This document shows, piece by piece, positions 26,507-38,894 of a stretch of 64,000 nucleotides of DNA. Position 1 is the first letter of the stretch; the number at the start of each line of letters is the position of its first letter. The stretch comes from Ichthyophthirius multifiliis (taxonomy: Eukaryota; Ciliophora; Oligohymenophorea; Hymenostomatida): the NCBI RefSeq assembly GCF_000220395.1, contig NW_004086056.1, positions 124,001 through 188,000 on the forward strand. The letters run 5' to 3'. Under the pieces are notes generated by a model that was not told the DNA's origin, made no database searches, and worked only from the letters and a program-made list of their open reading frames with translations. The translations under genes and the position numbers were made by a program.

Positions 26507-27925
26507 ATGTCAACGTTTTTTAAAAAATTATTTACAAGAAGCAATAATACAAATACTACAAACACGTAAGCGACCTAAAACATAAAATCAAATAAAATAT
26601 TAGAAAATCTAATTAAAAAAAGTAGTATATACATAAATAATACTGAAAAACTATATCCTTAAGATCTATTGAACATACGCACATATTTACAAAGTGAAAA
26701 TTAAGAACACTAATAAATTGAAGCAATATAATAATTTTTTAATTTTATAACTAACAATAACATGCCAATATATATACGTTTAAAATTCTTAATAGCTATA
26801 CATAAATACATAATAGAGTTAGGAGAATTATTTACGTATGAGTTTTTAGAAAATCGCTTATAAAATTTAATTAGTATTAAAAATGATAAAGATTTTATAG
26901 GCCAAAGCATACTTATTTATTATTACAATTATTTACTTAGGTTATCAAATAATTATTCAATCTATAAAATTTGTATAGAAGAAGGCATATTACCTGTATC
27001 AGAAGATACTAAATTAGATTATAAATTAAAATTTATGTGGCTTTTTAAACTTTCAAACATTTTTTCTTATATAATAAAAATTAATGAAATTTTTAAAAAA
27101 GCCTTTTAAAATTATAAAAAATATTTGTTTGTTTAAGATATTGCAGTTTTAATTTTACATGATTGTATTTGTTACTATAATGTTATTAGAAAAGAAATTA
27201 CAGGCTTATTGGATACTTATCCTCTTCTTATTACTATTGACTCTTTGCAATATTTTCAAATATATTAAGAACTCATTATACTTACTTAATAATTGTAGGA
27301 ATTTTTTAGCATGAAATATATTTTTGATTAGCATAATTTCATCAATGAACCTTAATGGTTTGAAATTAGTGAGATAAAGCACAAAGAAATATTAAAATAT
27401 ACTAAAAAAATTGAACTTTTGCATAACTCTGCTACTTTAATGAAAAAAACTATCAAAGTGAAAGATAATAAAGATAGCAACTATATTTAAAAACAAAAAT
27501 GTAAATTTACTGAAAATAATTTCTAATTTGATGGAGTTTTTAAATCTAAAAGTTTTATTGAATTAAAAACAAACAATAATAACATATTTAAAACTGAAGA
27601 AAATTAAAATATAAATGAAAATTAAAAGAATAAGGAAAATTAAAATAAAAAAATTAATGATTTTTATTTTGATTAAAATAAATAATAATTAATAAAAACT
27701 AATAAGTTTTAAGATGAAAACTAGGAATAAATATTAAAATATGAAGAAATGCTTAAGAAGTTATAAAATAATTAATTTTACTAGCCTCAAGAAAATAATT
27801 AATAATAAATTAAATAGAAATAAAATTCCTTAAATTAAAATATTATTCTAAATCTTTTTTCTTTTAGATAGACAGATTAATAATAAAATATTAATGAATA
27901 AGAAACAAATGAAGAAAAAAAGTGA
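26507..27925 (+). CDS. ANTH/ENTH-like (AP180/CALM-type) endocytic adaptor candidate
   Basis: Single exon, 472 residues. Residues ~30-290 are helical and follow the layout of ANTH domains, which bind phosphoinositides and help assemble clathrin coats: a basic start with KKL and KILENLIKK, a long helix with IYIRLKFLIAIHKYIIELG in the position of the family's recognisable LIVIH-type helix, a LLRLSNNYSIYKI stretch, then a second group of helices (VQDIAVLILHD and GLLDTYPLL). The C-terminal ~180 residues are Q/N/K-rich and unstructured, as expected for adaptors that bind coat proteins; no clear NPF or DPF motif is present. No G/A-rich linker. The fold-level resemblance is good but the identity low, so this is a family suggestion, not a firm assignment. 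Coding status is firm. Confidence 0.75.
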
Positions 27926-28304
27926 AACTTAATTAAATGTTAATATATATATAAAAAACTTTTTAAATTTTTTTGTTTTAATTAGAAATAATAAATAATT
28001 ATAATATTTATAATTAAATAAAAATAAATAATATTTTTATTAAAAATAATAACTAATTTATTGTTGAGTTTTAATATTATTCCTATTTTTTAAATATTAA
28101 ATTATAAAAATTATTAGACTAATATTTCAATAATTTTTTTAAATTAATTGTTCAATTTTTTTGTATGTATTTTTTTTTAAAAAAAAAGCTCGATAAACTT
28201 CATGCGTTTTTTTTTGATTTTTTTTGTTTAAACAAAAAAATCAGACAAAATAAAGAAAACAATATGAATAATTAATATTATATAAATAAAAAAATATAAT
28301 TGTA
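27926..28304. other. Convergent intergenic region with T9A9 dyad
   Basis: Between two converging 3' ends; T9A9 at 28170-28187. No gene seen. Confidence 0.55.
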
Positions 28305-28920
28305 TTTTTTCATCATTCCATTTACAAAAACTGTTATCTAAATACATATCAGGAGGACAAATACATTAACTGACATCTTTTTGACTTAATCAAATCCATA
28401 TTTTTTACAAAAAGTATGGTTATTGTGGCATCTTAATTTTTCTAAATAGCATTGAGGTTTAGCAATTTTCCTTTAATTTTATAATAATCAAAACATACAC
28501 AAGCTATTTTTTAACAATTAGTTTCACAATCTAAAGGTTCGGAGCATTTTTAATTGGTATTATTTTAAGTAAGCCCAAAATCAAGACAATCTTTAGAGCA
28601 TTTTTCCAATTTAATGCAATTTTTCTATAAAATTTTTTTTTTCCAGCAAAATCCATCTTCATAATTAGTTATAGTTTTATCCTTAGTCAAGCATAAGCAT
28701 TATTATACAGAATAAGAGTAATTATAGGTTTAAAAATTAAAATCAGATCAATGAATATATTCTATTAAAGTTAAAGTTTCACAGCATTATTATACTCCTA
28801 CATATTTTTTATAACTTTTATTAACTATTAGTAATTACAAAATAAAAAAGATATAATTTTTGATTAAAATATTTATTTATATTTCTGATAAAAGATTTGT
28901 ATAATTATATATTTATTATT
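28305..28920 (-). pseudogene. Broken gene for a Cys-rich type I membrane protein
   Basis: Reading down the minus strand, four successive blocks in different frames each carry regularly spaced cysteines: QQCLCL...FCW, NCIKLEKCSKDC...CETNC...CVC, QCYLEKLRCH...FCKK and QCICPP...FCKW. A hydrophobic N-terminal stretch (about 28,830-28,870) and a C-terminal membrane segment (about 28,240-28,300) fit a secreted or surface protein anchored at its end. Three breaks each require one extra base in the sequence, no GT-AG intron explains the first of them, and one in-frame TGA lies near 28,745. No start codon is evident. Either this is a relic, or the sequence has several missing bases. The family was not recognised; ciliate surface antigens are Cys-rich but the spacing here is not diagnostic. 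Confidence 0.5.
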
Positions 28921-29466
28921 TGTATTTTTTATGAGATAAATAATATATATTTATATTCATAATAAATATTTATATATTTATATATTTTTGTAATAATGAA
29001 ATCTAATGACCTTAATTGAGTCCATATTTATACTTTAAATTTAGAAAAAATTATAGTGTTTATAGTTTAATAATTATATTTTTATATTATAGAAAAAATG
29101 TTTGTAAATAATTTTAATGTTTATTATATATATTTATCGTAATATTGCAAAAATTATAAAAGAATTTTAATTAAAAACTATTTATTATATAAATACATTA
29201 AATTTATTATATTTTTAAAGCGAATTCATATATAATAAAAATTATCTAAAAAAATTGTATTATAAGATAAATAAATAATTATTTTAATTATTTAATTACT
29301 TTTTTTTAAATAAAAATAATTGAAAATAAAGAATATATATAAAAGATATTATTTCTAAAATATTATTTTAACAAATTTAATAAATTATATATATTTTTTA
29401 ATTTTATCTATTTTAATTTTTACCTATATTTATTTTAAATTAAATAAAAAAATAAATTCTTTATTA

Positions 29467-31268
29467 TCAATCTTCATTTTGTTTTTCTATCTAACTAATT
29501 TTAATTTTATCAAGATTTTTAATAACTTATTTTTAATCTCTTTCACTATTTGAATATTCAATATTCTCTTCACATATCGATTTTTTAGTAAAATCTAATT
29601 TTTATAAAATTTCATTCTTTCCTTTAAATTCAAATTGAATATTTTACATTTTTTATAACTAAGTTTATTTTTAATTCTAATATTTATTCATTTCTAAATT
29701 ATTTTATTAAGAAAAAAAATCATCTTGCTTTAAAATTTTTAATTTTAATTTTATCTTTCACAATTTTCGTCATTATTGAAATATTTATTCCATTAATTAT
29801 TAATTTTTAAGCTATTTTATTTTTAAATATGTTTAGTGTTTTTTGTAATAAATTATTATTATTGTTATTATATAATTTATTCATTTTATTATAATTATAA
29901 TTATTATTATTATTTTTAATTTTATATATTTTAATCAAAATTATCTAAATTATATTTCTTACTAATATTAAAATCATTATCAAACCTTATTATTTTAACT
30001 TTGTTATCTAAATTATTATGACTTTAAACAAGTACTCGAGTTTTTAAAATTTATTTTGTACAATTTTTAATTATGATTTATTTATTATTTTCATATGTAT
30101 TCTCCATGCCATGAAAATTATTGAAATCAAATTATTCATTATTAATTTAATGTGATATATTTAACTAATTGTTGCCTTAAAGTTCGGCTTGTTGGTTATT
30201 TACATGTGAAATATTATTTTAATTATTTGTTTCGGATAATATTTCTATTTATTCATTATTATTAATAAATTCCATATTACTATTATTATTATTTATATTG
30301 TTTCTTATAAAATTATTAGGAAGTTAATTTTATAAATTGTTTATTTATTAATTTGATATTTATGGCAGATTTTATTTAAAATACTATAAATTGGAATCAA
30401 AGACAAACTCGAAACCTTAATGTGTCATCATCCAACAAAAATATATTATGTAACTAATTGATAAACAAGTAACTATTATTAAACAAATATTTTAAAATCC
30501 TTGATGTATTTGAAATGATTTATCACTTATTTTTATATTTTTATTTGAAAAAAAAATACTAGAATTATTCCTAATATATATATTAAAAAAGCTATTTTTA
30601 TTGCTATTGAAATACTCAAATTCTTTTTTATAAAATTGTTTATAAGAGATTATTAAAAATTAAATTATTAATTTCTATTTATCACATTTTGCTGTTAATT
30701 TATTTAATTTCTTAACTTTTTTAAGCTTTATTTATTTATTTTTTTAATTTTTATTTGTATTATTACTTTACTAAATCCATTTACGTTGCCCATTTAATCC
30801 ATTTAATTGAATAATTTTAATGACATATTTCACATTTTATTTATTTCTTTTATATAATCCAAGTCTTTATAATATGTATATATTTTTTAATTATTTTTAT
30901 TTATTAAAATACTTTTAAACAATCCACATGGACATATTTCATACTTCCACTACATTTACAAGGCATACAAACAGAACTATTTGGTGTTTCTCTTTTTTAT
31001 TTTTTAAATTGAATATATTATTATAAAATATACCCTTAATCTAGACATATTCTACATTTATAAGTTTGTTTTACATCTTTTGCTTTATTATAATATGTTT
31101 TTATATTTATTTTGAATTTTTAAATGAACCCAAAATTATTATAGAATTATCTGTTTATAAAGTATTTAAATTTTCTTTTAATTAAGGTTTTCTTTCTGAA
31201 ATTTTAAATATGTTTTAATCCTTTTAAAATATTAGTTTTTTAATTCCCTTTAAGAATATATTAAACAT
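29467..31268 (-). CDS. RING-CH (MARCH-like) membrane-associated E3 ligase candidate
   Basis: Six exons: 31268-31130, 31082-31034, 30991-30913, 30864-30772, 30725-29762, 29723-29467; introns of 47, 42, 48, 46 and 38 nt, phases consistent, 526 residues. Residues ~45-105 form a C4HC3 RING-variant: CRICL, VCMPCKCSGSMKY, VHVDCLK and CEICHQNYS, the pattern of MARCH-type E3 ubiquitin ligases. A hydrophobic segment near residue 185-205 (ICLIIVTCLSISYIIYF) suggests one membrane span; MARCH proteins usually have two. The remaining ~300 residues are Asn/Gln-rich with a poly-Gln stretch, typical of this genome. The last intron (38 nt) was placed to keep the frame open and is the least certain join. Target and membrane are unknown. 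Confidence 0.8.
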
Positions 31269-32407
31269 ATAAAGTTATTTTTTATTAATTTTATATTTTT
31301 TTTTATTGATTATTCATTTAAATAATACTAATAGAAAAAAATATAAATATTAATAAAAAAATATATATATTTAATAAATGATAAGAAATATATTTTTATA
31401 TAAATATTATTTTTTTAAACTATATATAATATTGAAATTTTATATATTTATATTTAATAGAAAATATATAAGATTTACAACATAAAAAATTTTAAAAATA
31501 AATAAATGGATATATAATATAATTTAAATTATATATAAAAAAAATAAATAACATATTAAATAAAATTATATTAAATTTTATAAAAATAATTCATATAATT
31601 ATTTGAATAATTTCAAAGTAAATTAAATGTTTAATTGTTATAAATAATAATAATTTTTCAAGATTATTTAAAATTAAATTAATTTATAATCTTGAAAATT
31701 AAATGAATATTTAAAAAAATAAAATTAAGTAAAAAAAGGAAGATTAAAATTAAAAAGTAAAAACATATTTGTTATATAAATATAAATTTTATTTTTTAAA
31801 ATTAATTATTAAATATTAACATATAAAATAAACAAACAATTTTAAATAGATTTTTATAATATTTACTTTAAATTAAATAAATATTAAAAAAAATTAATAA
31901 TACTTATATAATTTATTTATCAATAAAATTATTTGTATTCTTATATTTTAAGATTTTTATTAATATTAAAATCAAAAATTGTGAATAAAAGTAAAATATT
32001 TAAATGATTTATTAATTTTTATTTACTAAATAATTATATATTAATCCTAATTCTATTTATTTTTTTAATTTTTCTATATTTTTTTTTTAAAAAATATAAA
32101 ATAACAAAAATAAATGTATAACGACCTTTTTTATATCTTAATTTAATTTAATTTAATTTAGTTTTTTTTTTTTTTTAAATAAAAATAAAGAAAAATTTAT
32201 AATAGCATCAAATTAAATATTATTTATCATAATTTCATTTTATAATCAAATATTATTGATTTTATTTCCATATAATAATTTATTATTAATTTACAATTAA
32301 AAATAGGATCTTATATATAAATAAAATATATAGTTTAAGTAAGTATATTAAACAATTAAAAAATATTATTTATTTATATATTTAATTTATAATTTTTTTT
32401 AAAGCAA
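31269..32407. other. Divergent intergenic region of 1.1 kb
   Basis: Between a minus-strand and a plus-strand gene. A near-perfect inverted repeat around AATCTTGAAAA (about 31,655 and 31,690) is visible; no gene. Confidence 0.5.
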
Positions 32408-33444
32408 ATGAATTAAAGAAAATCTATGACAATTTAAGAATAATAGTAAAGGAGAAATACAGGAAATGTTATGGTAAAAAGGTAATCTTAAATATTTAAA
32501 CCTAATTTTGATGATTATAATGTCAAAATATAAATAAAATATGGTATAACAAAAGTAGATATAGATATGATAAATGCAAACTTTAAAAAAATTTAGTAAA
32601 ATTAATAAGAATATTTATAATTTTACTAACTACTTGAAATTTTAAAAAGTATTTTTTAATATAAAATTTTTATATTAATTTTTGCTTTTGCACCATTTTT
32701 TTTTTTTTTCATAAAATGTCTTATTATTTAAATTAAAAAATAAATATAAGATCTTAAATTAAATGTTGATATTGTTACTAAAAAGTAAATATTTAAAGAA
32801 ATGGAAGATAAATAAATAAAGTAAATAAATTTAGATACAGTTTATTTAATTGTAGGTGTTATAAGATAAAAGCAATCTAAATAATAAGAAGAAATTGAAG
32901 AAAGTGATGCAAATGAATTTAGTATTTATTTATAATTAAAAATATATCTAGAATTTATATAAAAAGTTGATGCTTTTGTTGCATTAGGTGGTAATAATGA
33001 TTTAACAGGAAGAATTTAAAAGAAAACTATTTTAAAAATTATAAAGGAAGAATTCGATTTATCGTTTGACTTAGATTAATTTATGGAAAAAATAGAATAG
33101 AGTAGCGATGAGCTTGATTTTAATATGTTCTGTAGTTTATTTGAAAATTAAGAAGATAGAAAAGGAAATAATACTAAAGCTTCAAGCTTACTTTCAGTAT
33201 TTATAATATATAATAATTAAACTGGAATTAATAAACATAGAAATTATGAAATTTTTAGAATTATAATTAATTCCTATTATTTTTATTTATTTATTTCATT
33301 TTATTATTAACTTTTATAAATTAATTTATATTTTTATAGTTTTTTAGTTAAAAGTCTAATAAAAGCAAAAACTCTGTAAAATCCGTTAGGGTTAGATATA
33401 GAGATTTCGAAGAGTTTTGTAGAAAATAAGACGGAAACTTATGA
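32408..33444 (+). CDS. Degenerate EF-hand protein, probably axonemal
   Basis: Four exons: 32408-32648, 32751-32921, 32952-33196, 33340-33444 (introns 102, 30 and 143 nt), phases consistent, 253 residues. A basic N-terminus is followed by FKPNFDDYNVKI, a helix pair around residue 60-80, an acidic EEIEESD linker, then AFVALGGNNDLTG followed by KKTILKIIKEEF, laid out like an EF-hand but lacking the loop glutamate. A second loop (SSDELDFNMF) is also degenerate. The C-terminus, VRVRYRDFEEFCRK, is a sequence type I associate with ciliate axonemal or dynein-linked EF-hand proteins. Calcium binding is doubtful. Two dynein light-chain genes lie within 9 kb. The 30-nt intron at 32922-32951 is short and could be coding in the same frame. 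Confidence 0.7.
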
Positions 33445-33838
33445 AAATGAATATTATATTATATAACATATCAAAATAAAAAATTATATTATGCTTTTTG
33501 TTTGTTTTATTTTTTATTTTGTTAAAAAATAAAAAAAGAAATAATTTTTAAAAAAATATATAGTAAAAATTTTTTATATTATAAATTTTAATTAATATAC
33601 AAATTAATTTAAAATATTAATTAATTTATATATTACTATAATAAGTATAGAAATAAAGAAATAAAGTTTTTTTATTTTTTTTCAAAAAATAATTAAAATA
33701 TCATAAATATAATTATTATATTTTTAATAAAATGATTAAAATTAAAATATATTTTTAAATAATTTTTTAAATATTTTTTTTTTTCCATAATTGTTTGTTT
33801 ATATAGTATTTTTATTTCTAATTTTTATTTAAATATTT
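33445..33838. other. Convergent intergenic spacer
   Basis: AT-rich, no feature seen. Confidence 0.5.
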
Positions 33839-35181
33839 TCAATCTCTTAAAGGCCTAAAATTATCAAGAGATTTAGGAAATAATATTCCAATTAAAAAAG
33901 TAGGGATACATTTTAAATGAATTAACTTTTTATCTAATTTTCTAGAACTAATTACATAAAAGAACGCCTTTTTATCAAAAAACTACCAACTTAATTTTCT
34001 AAAAATTTTCGTAATTCTAGTGCATTGATCATCATCTGAGGAAATTTCTTCTTTATCGGAACTATTATTATTTTTTTAATTATTTTCTTGTTTAATAAGA
34101 TTACTTTGATTACTTTTATTATTTTATTCTACTGACCATAATTATTAAAGGAATTATTTTTTCTATATAGGTAATGTCTATTTTGTATCTTTCTCATTTA
34201 ATCCATTTGTCAATTTAAATATTAAATAATCATAATCATATTAAGAAACATATTTTAAACAAAACTCCTATTAACTTTTTATGTATCTCAGAAGTTCTTT
34301 ACCATAATTTTTATATACGTTTTTATGTTATGATTATCTGCTTTTTTTATTTGGATTTGTTTGATTCTCTTCCTCCTGTTCTTCTTGTTCTTGTTCTTCT
34401 TCTTCGTCGTAAGATTCTTTTTTAATTTAGTTTTAGATTATTTGTTATAATTATTAATTGTTTTATACTTATTATTCTTATTGTTATAAAATGTTGGGTT
34501 TTTTATTTACCTTCTTTATTTTTTTTATAATTTTATTTTTTGTTTGTTTTAACTTTTTTTTTATTCTAATTTTTGTTATTATTGTTATTCTTCCTCTTCA
34601 GATTAAATATTGGTTTAATTTTAAAAAAATGTATCTTAATTATTATTTTTTTAAAGTAAATTGATATTCTAAATTTTATTTGAAATATTAAGATTATTAT
34701 CTTTATTTAGTTTTTGATTATTTATTAAATTAATATTTGAATTATTACTACTTTCAATTTTTAAATTAGTTATATTTGCACAATTATATAAATTTTTTGG
34801 CTTTGTAAAATTATCAGAAAATATTTAAATTAATTGCTAACTAGGAGGTTATTGTATTTTCTTTAAATCTGTACAACTATTATATAAGCTATTTTGTGTA
34901 AAATTATTATTATTTATAAAATTTTATTCGTTTCTTAGACTCATATAAAAGTCTGGTGTATATTTTATTTGTTGCTGTTATGTATTGTTTGAGTCTTGTT
35001 AAAATACATTTCTATTAGAAGGCTAATTCATAAATAATATATCATTTTTTGATATACCAGTTAAATTAAATTTACTATTTCCTGAATCAACTTTAGAAAC
35101 AAAAGGCCTATTAAATATAAAACTATTTTATTATGATATATCGATGTTTTATTTATCATATTTTACTATTGAGTTATTCAT
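33839..35181 (-). CDS. Hypothetical N/Q-rich protein with acidic centre
   Basis: Two exons, 35181-34554 and 34416-33839, with a 137-nt intron; the spliced length is 402 codons including the stop. The first ~200 residues are Asn/Gln/Ser-rich. The middle is strongly acidic (a run of Glu and Gln near residue 215-230). The C-terminal ~100 residues are better mixed and look globular: NVYKNYGKELLRYIKS, then LSWQFFDKKAFFYVISS and a PTFLIGILFPKSLDNF end. The C-terminal region may carry a domain, but I do not recognise it. The intron is longer than most here and its position rests on frame continuity only. TGA is absent from the chosen frame over 1.2 kb. Confidence 0.6.
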
Positions 35182-36510
35182 TTATTGGAATTTTTTAAAA
35201 TTTATATAATTATTTTTTATTATTATTATTTTTTATTTTTATATGTAATTATTATATATTTATTTTTATATATATTTTTTTCTTTTAATAATAAAAAAAT
35301 ATTAAATATTTTTTCAAAGTATATCTTGCTGCCAAAAGTTGTCAAATTAAATTTATATTTATAATAAATTATTTTTAAAGAGCGCATAAAATTATATTTT
35401 TATAAATAAATGTCGATATCGGAATATATATTATTTTTTTACATTTATTTAATAAAATAAAAATTATTAATATACTTAAACTCTCACTTATTTATTTTTA
35501 ATAAAAAATATTATTTTAATGTATATGCCTTAAATTTTATGAATTAGCAATATTTAAAAATAAGTTTAGATTATAATTAATATTCTAAAAAATTATATTA
35601 TCTCTTCATATGTATAAAGTTTAAATTTGAAAAATAATATTTTATTTAAAGAAAAATAATTAGCATATAAAAAAAACAAAACAAATATTACTTGTTCATA
35701 TTTTATTATATATTTAAAAAAAAAAAAAAATCATTTTTTTACGCTCTTTTTTTTATTTATTAAGTTTTTTTTTTTTAAAAAAAAAATACAGTAAAAATGA
35801 AGAAATTAAAAAGGTAATATAAATATTATATATTAAAATAATATTTATTGTAAAAAAATTAATATTTATATTTTATATTATAGCTTAATTTGTTTTATTT
35901 CAAATATTAACTTTTGAAAAAAAAAATACGAAATAAAGCAAAACGTATTTAATTTATATTTAAAAATAAAAAATATTTATATAATTTAATTATATAAATA
36001 TAATAAATAATTTAAAAATACTTTACTTCATTTAAATAAATATTTTAAAATCTTATATTTGATAATAAAAATAAATATATAATTAAATATATTTTTATAA
36101 ATATAAAATATAAAATAATATATTAATAAGATAAATTTGATAATATTTAAAATAAAATAATTTGATTTAATATGTAATATTTTCATATTTTTTTATTTTT
36201 TTCAGATTATTTATTTTATTTTAGTTAATATATATTGTTAAATATTTAAAAATTAAATATAAATACTATTTAATATAAAAAATAAAAATCTTATAAATAT
36301 TTGTTTAGTTAATTCCAAATAATAATAATCAAATAATAAATAAATATTATGAATTCATATATTTATATATTATGATTATATTTTTTTTAAAAAAAAAAAA
36401 ACTTAGTTTTCAAAACATTTTATTATTATTTCAAAAAATAAATATTTATATATATTTTTTTTAAATTAAATAATAATAAGATAAATTATAATTTATAGTA
36501 CAAAAAGGAT
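35182..36510. other. Divergent intergenic region with two T(n)A(n) dyads
   Basis: 1.3 kb between a minus-strand gene and LC8. T12A10 at 35765-35786 and T8A13 at 36381-36401; the second lies about 110 bp upstream of the LC8 start. Confidence 0.55.
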
Positions 36511-36774
36511 ATGAATATAGAACCTTAAATAAAAGCAGCTGATATGGAAGAAGATATGATTAAAAAAGTTAAAGAGATATCTTTATAAGCAATAAAAGAT
36601 TATAAATAAGAAAGGCAAATTGCAAACTATATTAAAACCGTATTTGATAAACAAGATGGATATGGATGGAATTGTATTGTTGGAAGAAATTTCGGATCAC
36701 ATATAGTCCACTAGACAAAAAAATATTGTTTTTTCTAAATAAACGAACTATAATTATTATTATGGAAAGCATGA
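36511..36774 (+). CDS. DYNLL: Dynein light chain LC8 type
   Basis: Single exon of 87 residues, the usual size. LC8 is a dimeric hub that binds dynein intermediate chains and many other partners through a beta groove. The sequence shows the helix pair DMIKKVKEISLQAI and RQIANYIKTVFDKQ, then the diagnostic groove block GWNCIVGRNFGSHIVH and a C-terminal YCFFQINELQLLLWK strand pair. Conserved Asn, Cys and Phe of the groove are present. Ciliates carry several LC8 paralogues; this one departs from the human sequence mostly in the last strands (YCFFQ in place of FIYFYLG). It is followed after 197 bp by an unrelated gene in the same direction. Confidence 0.96.
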
Positions 36775-36971
36775 TTATTATTATTTTTAAAATCTAATTT
36801 TATATTTATTAAGGAATAAAAAATATTTTATTTAATTATTATTAAAGGAAAAGAATTTACTAATTTATAATATTAATTTTTAATTTATATTTAATGTTAT
36901 AAAATAATAATACTTTTTAATAAAAAAAATAAAAATATAATTCATTAGTTTGAAAAATAATATAATTTTTA

Positions 36972-38713
36972 ATGAGTAAATCTAATAAATTTTATATTGG
37001 ATATTTATTAAGAAAGGCAATATAACCTTTTTCATTAAAAAAAGAAAATACTATTTTAAATAATAATAATGAAAAGTATATTAGTAAAAAAGTATCAAAT
37101 ATAAAATAAAGTGACGGTAATATTTAATCTAGTTTAGAATTGTAATATGGAATTAATCTAAAAACATAAAAAAGTAACGAATAAAAAGATAATACAAAAT
37201 AAGAAAGAAACACTATAAGTATAGAAAAATTAAAAAATGAATATAAAAATTAAGAAAAAGATCCATTTTTCAAACAAATGCACTAAAAAATGAATTAAAA
37301 TAAATATTAAGATGATTTTTTAATAATGTCTCCAATAGATAACTAATTAAGGTGGAAATAAAATAAAAAATAAAGATTTAGTGCCTAAAAAAATTTGAAT
37401 ATTATACTTTCCTAAAATATTTAATAAGAAAAAATAAATGAACTTTTTAGGGATTTCAAAAATATATAGCTTAAAGATAGAATAAATGAACTCAAAAATA
37501 AGAATTCTGATATGGCAAATATTTAAAAAAATATTAAAAATTAAAATATTGATAACATTTTTAAAGATGAATTAAAAAGCAAAACTTATTTATAAAAATT
37601 ATGTAAAAGCAAATAATACGATATGTCAGTTATTTTATAAATTAATAACGGTATATTATTATTTTTTCGAATAAATATTTAAATAAATATACTTTTTTAT
37701 AAATATAGATGAAATCAAATATAAAAAGGAAGAAATTAAATATTCAAATGAAACAAAAGCATTAGATATATTAAATTAATATATTGAAAATGAAGAAAAA
37801 GAATAATAAAGAAACGCTATTAAGCTTTTTAAATATTCGAAATTAGAAAATACTGATAATTAAAATAAAATAAAAATGCACGAAATAAAAATTAAAAATG
37901 AATTAAACTAAAAATTTTAAAATTAATTTTAGGAAAATTGTAAAAACTAACTTCTAAATAAGTTGAAAAAAAATGGTAAATTATCTCATTTATAGTTATA
38001 ATATTTTTTTAAAAGAATAAAAAGATTAAAATCGTTTCCAAAGAAAAAACAATTTGCATTATAATCCTCAAAAATTTCAAAATTCTACTTATAAAATGAC
38101 TAAGAATCTTGATTTTTTTTCTTTATAAATTTAAACGTAATAATAAGAACTTTAAAATAGTAATGATTTATAAGATTATAATATTATTCGTAATAATAGT
38201 ACAAAAGAAACGTATAAAATATAAAGTTTAAATGAAAACATGCTTAAATCTAATTAAAGTAATTTTTTCGATAAGGTTACTGAGAAATAAAAAGATAGTA
38301 AATTTAAATAAAACAATTTTATTATTAAATCTAGATAAAAAAGTTTTAGTAAACATTAAAACTCTACCTATACAAATTATATTTTAAATAACTTTATTAA
38401 AAAATGTGATTTGCTTTAATCTTAAGAAGAAATAAATAGTAAATCAATCAAACGATCTATGCATTAATTATAAAATAATTTAGAAGAGGATGTAAATAAT
38501 CTCGTTAATATCGGAAGACTAGGTTAACTTGCTTAACATAAGAAAATTTAAAATTTAAATTTCAATGAATTTATATAAAAAGCTGACTTTAAAAGAAAAT
38601 TAATTTCTTTTCTTGTGGAAAATGTAGATAATAAAAATCATATTATAAGTAAATATAAATAATAAAAAAATACACTTTCATAATATAAGCAATTAATAGA
38701 AAAACATTAATGA
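36972..38713 (+). CDS. Hypothetical coiled-coil, Q/N/K-rich protein
   Basis: Three exons, 36972-37650, 37709-37975 and 38016-38713 (introns 58 and 40 nt), phases consistent, 547 residues. Composition is Lys, Asn, Gln and Glu throughout, with heptad-like stretches such as KINELFRDFKNIQ and DRINELKNKN in residues ~140-230 that suggest coiled coil. No enzymatic domain, membrane segment or signal peptide is seen. The C-terminal ~100 residues contain an LEEDVNNLVNIGRLG block and a FKRKLISFLVENVDN end that look globular. Function unknown. Both splice sites are standard GT-AG and each removes an in-frame TGA further on, so the model is well supported even though the product is not recognised. Confidence 0.7.
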
Positions 38714-38894
38714 ATTTTTCTTAAAAATAAAAATTCTACTTTTGCATAATTTTTAAATTAATTTAAAAAAAAAAATATAATATATTTTTTAAAAAAAATT
38801 ATTTTTGTCCATTTTTTAATATAGATATGTTTATACATTTATAAATAAATTTTAAATTATAAATATATTATTCTAATTAAAGTTTCATTACAAT

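Noticed and set aside
29467-31268. Multiple frameshifts suggesting the RING-CH gene is a pseudogene
   Set aside because: Five standard GT-AG introns of 38-48 nt restore one continuous frame with consistent phases.
32750-33200. Functional calcium-binding EF-hands
   Set aside because: The loops lack the conserved acidic position 12 and most ligands, so calcium binding is not supported.
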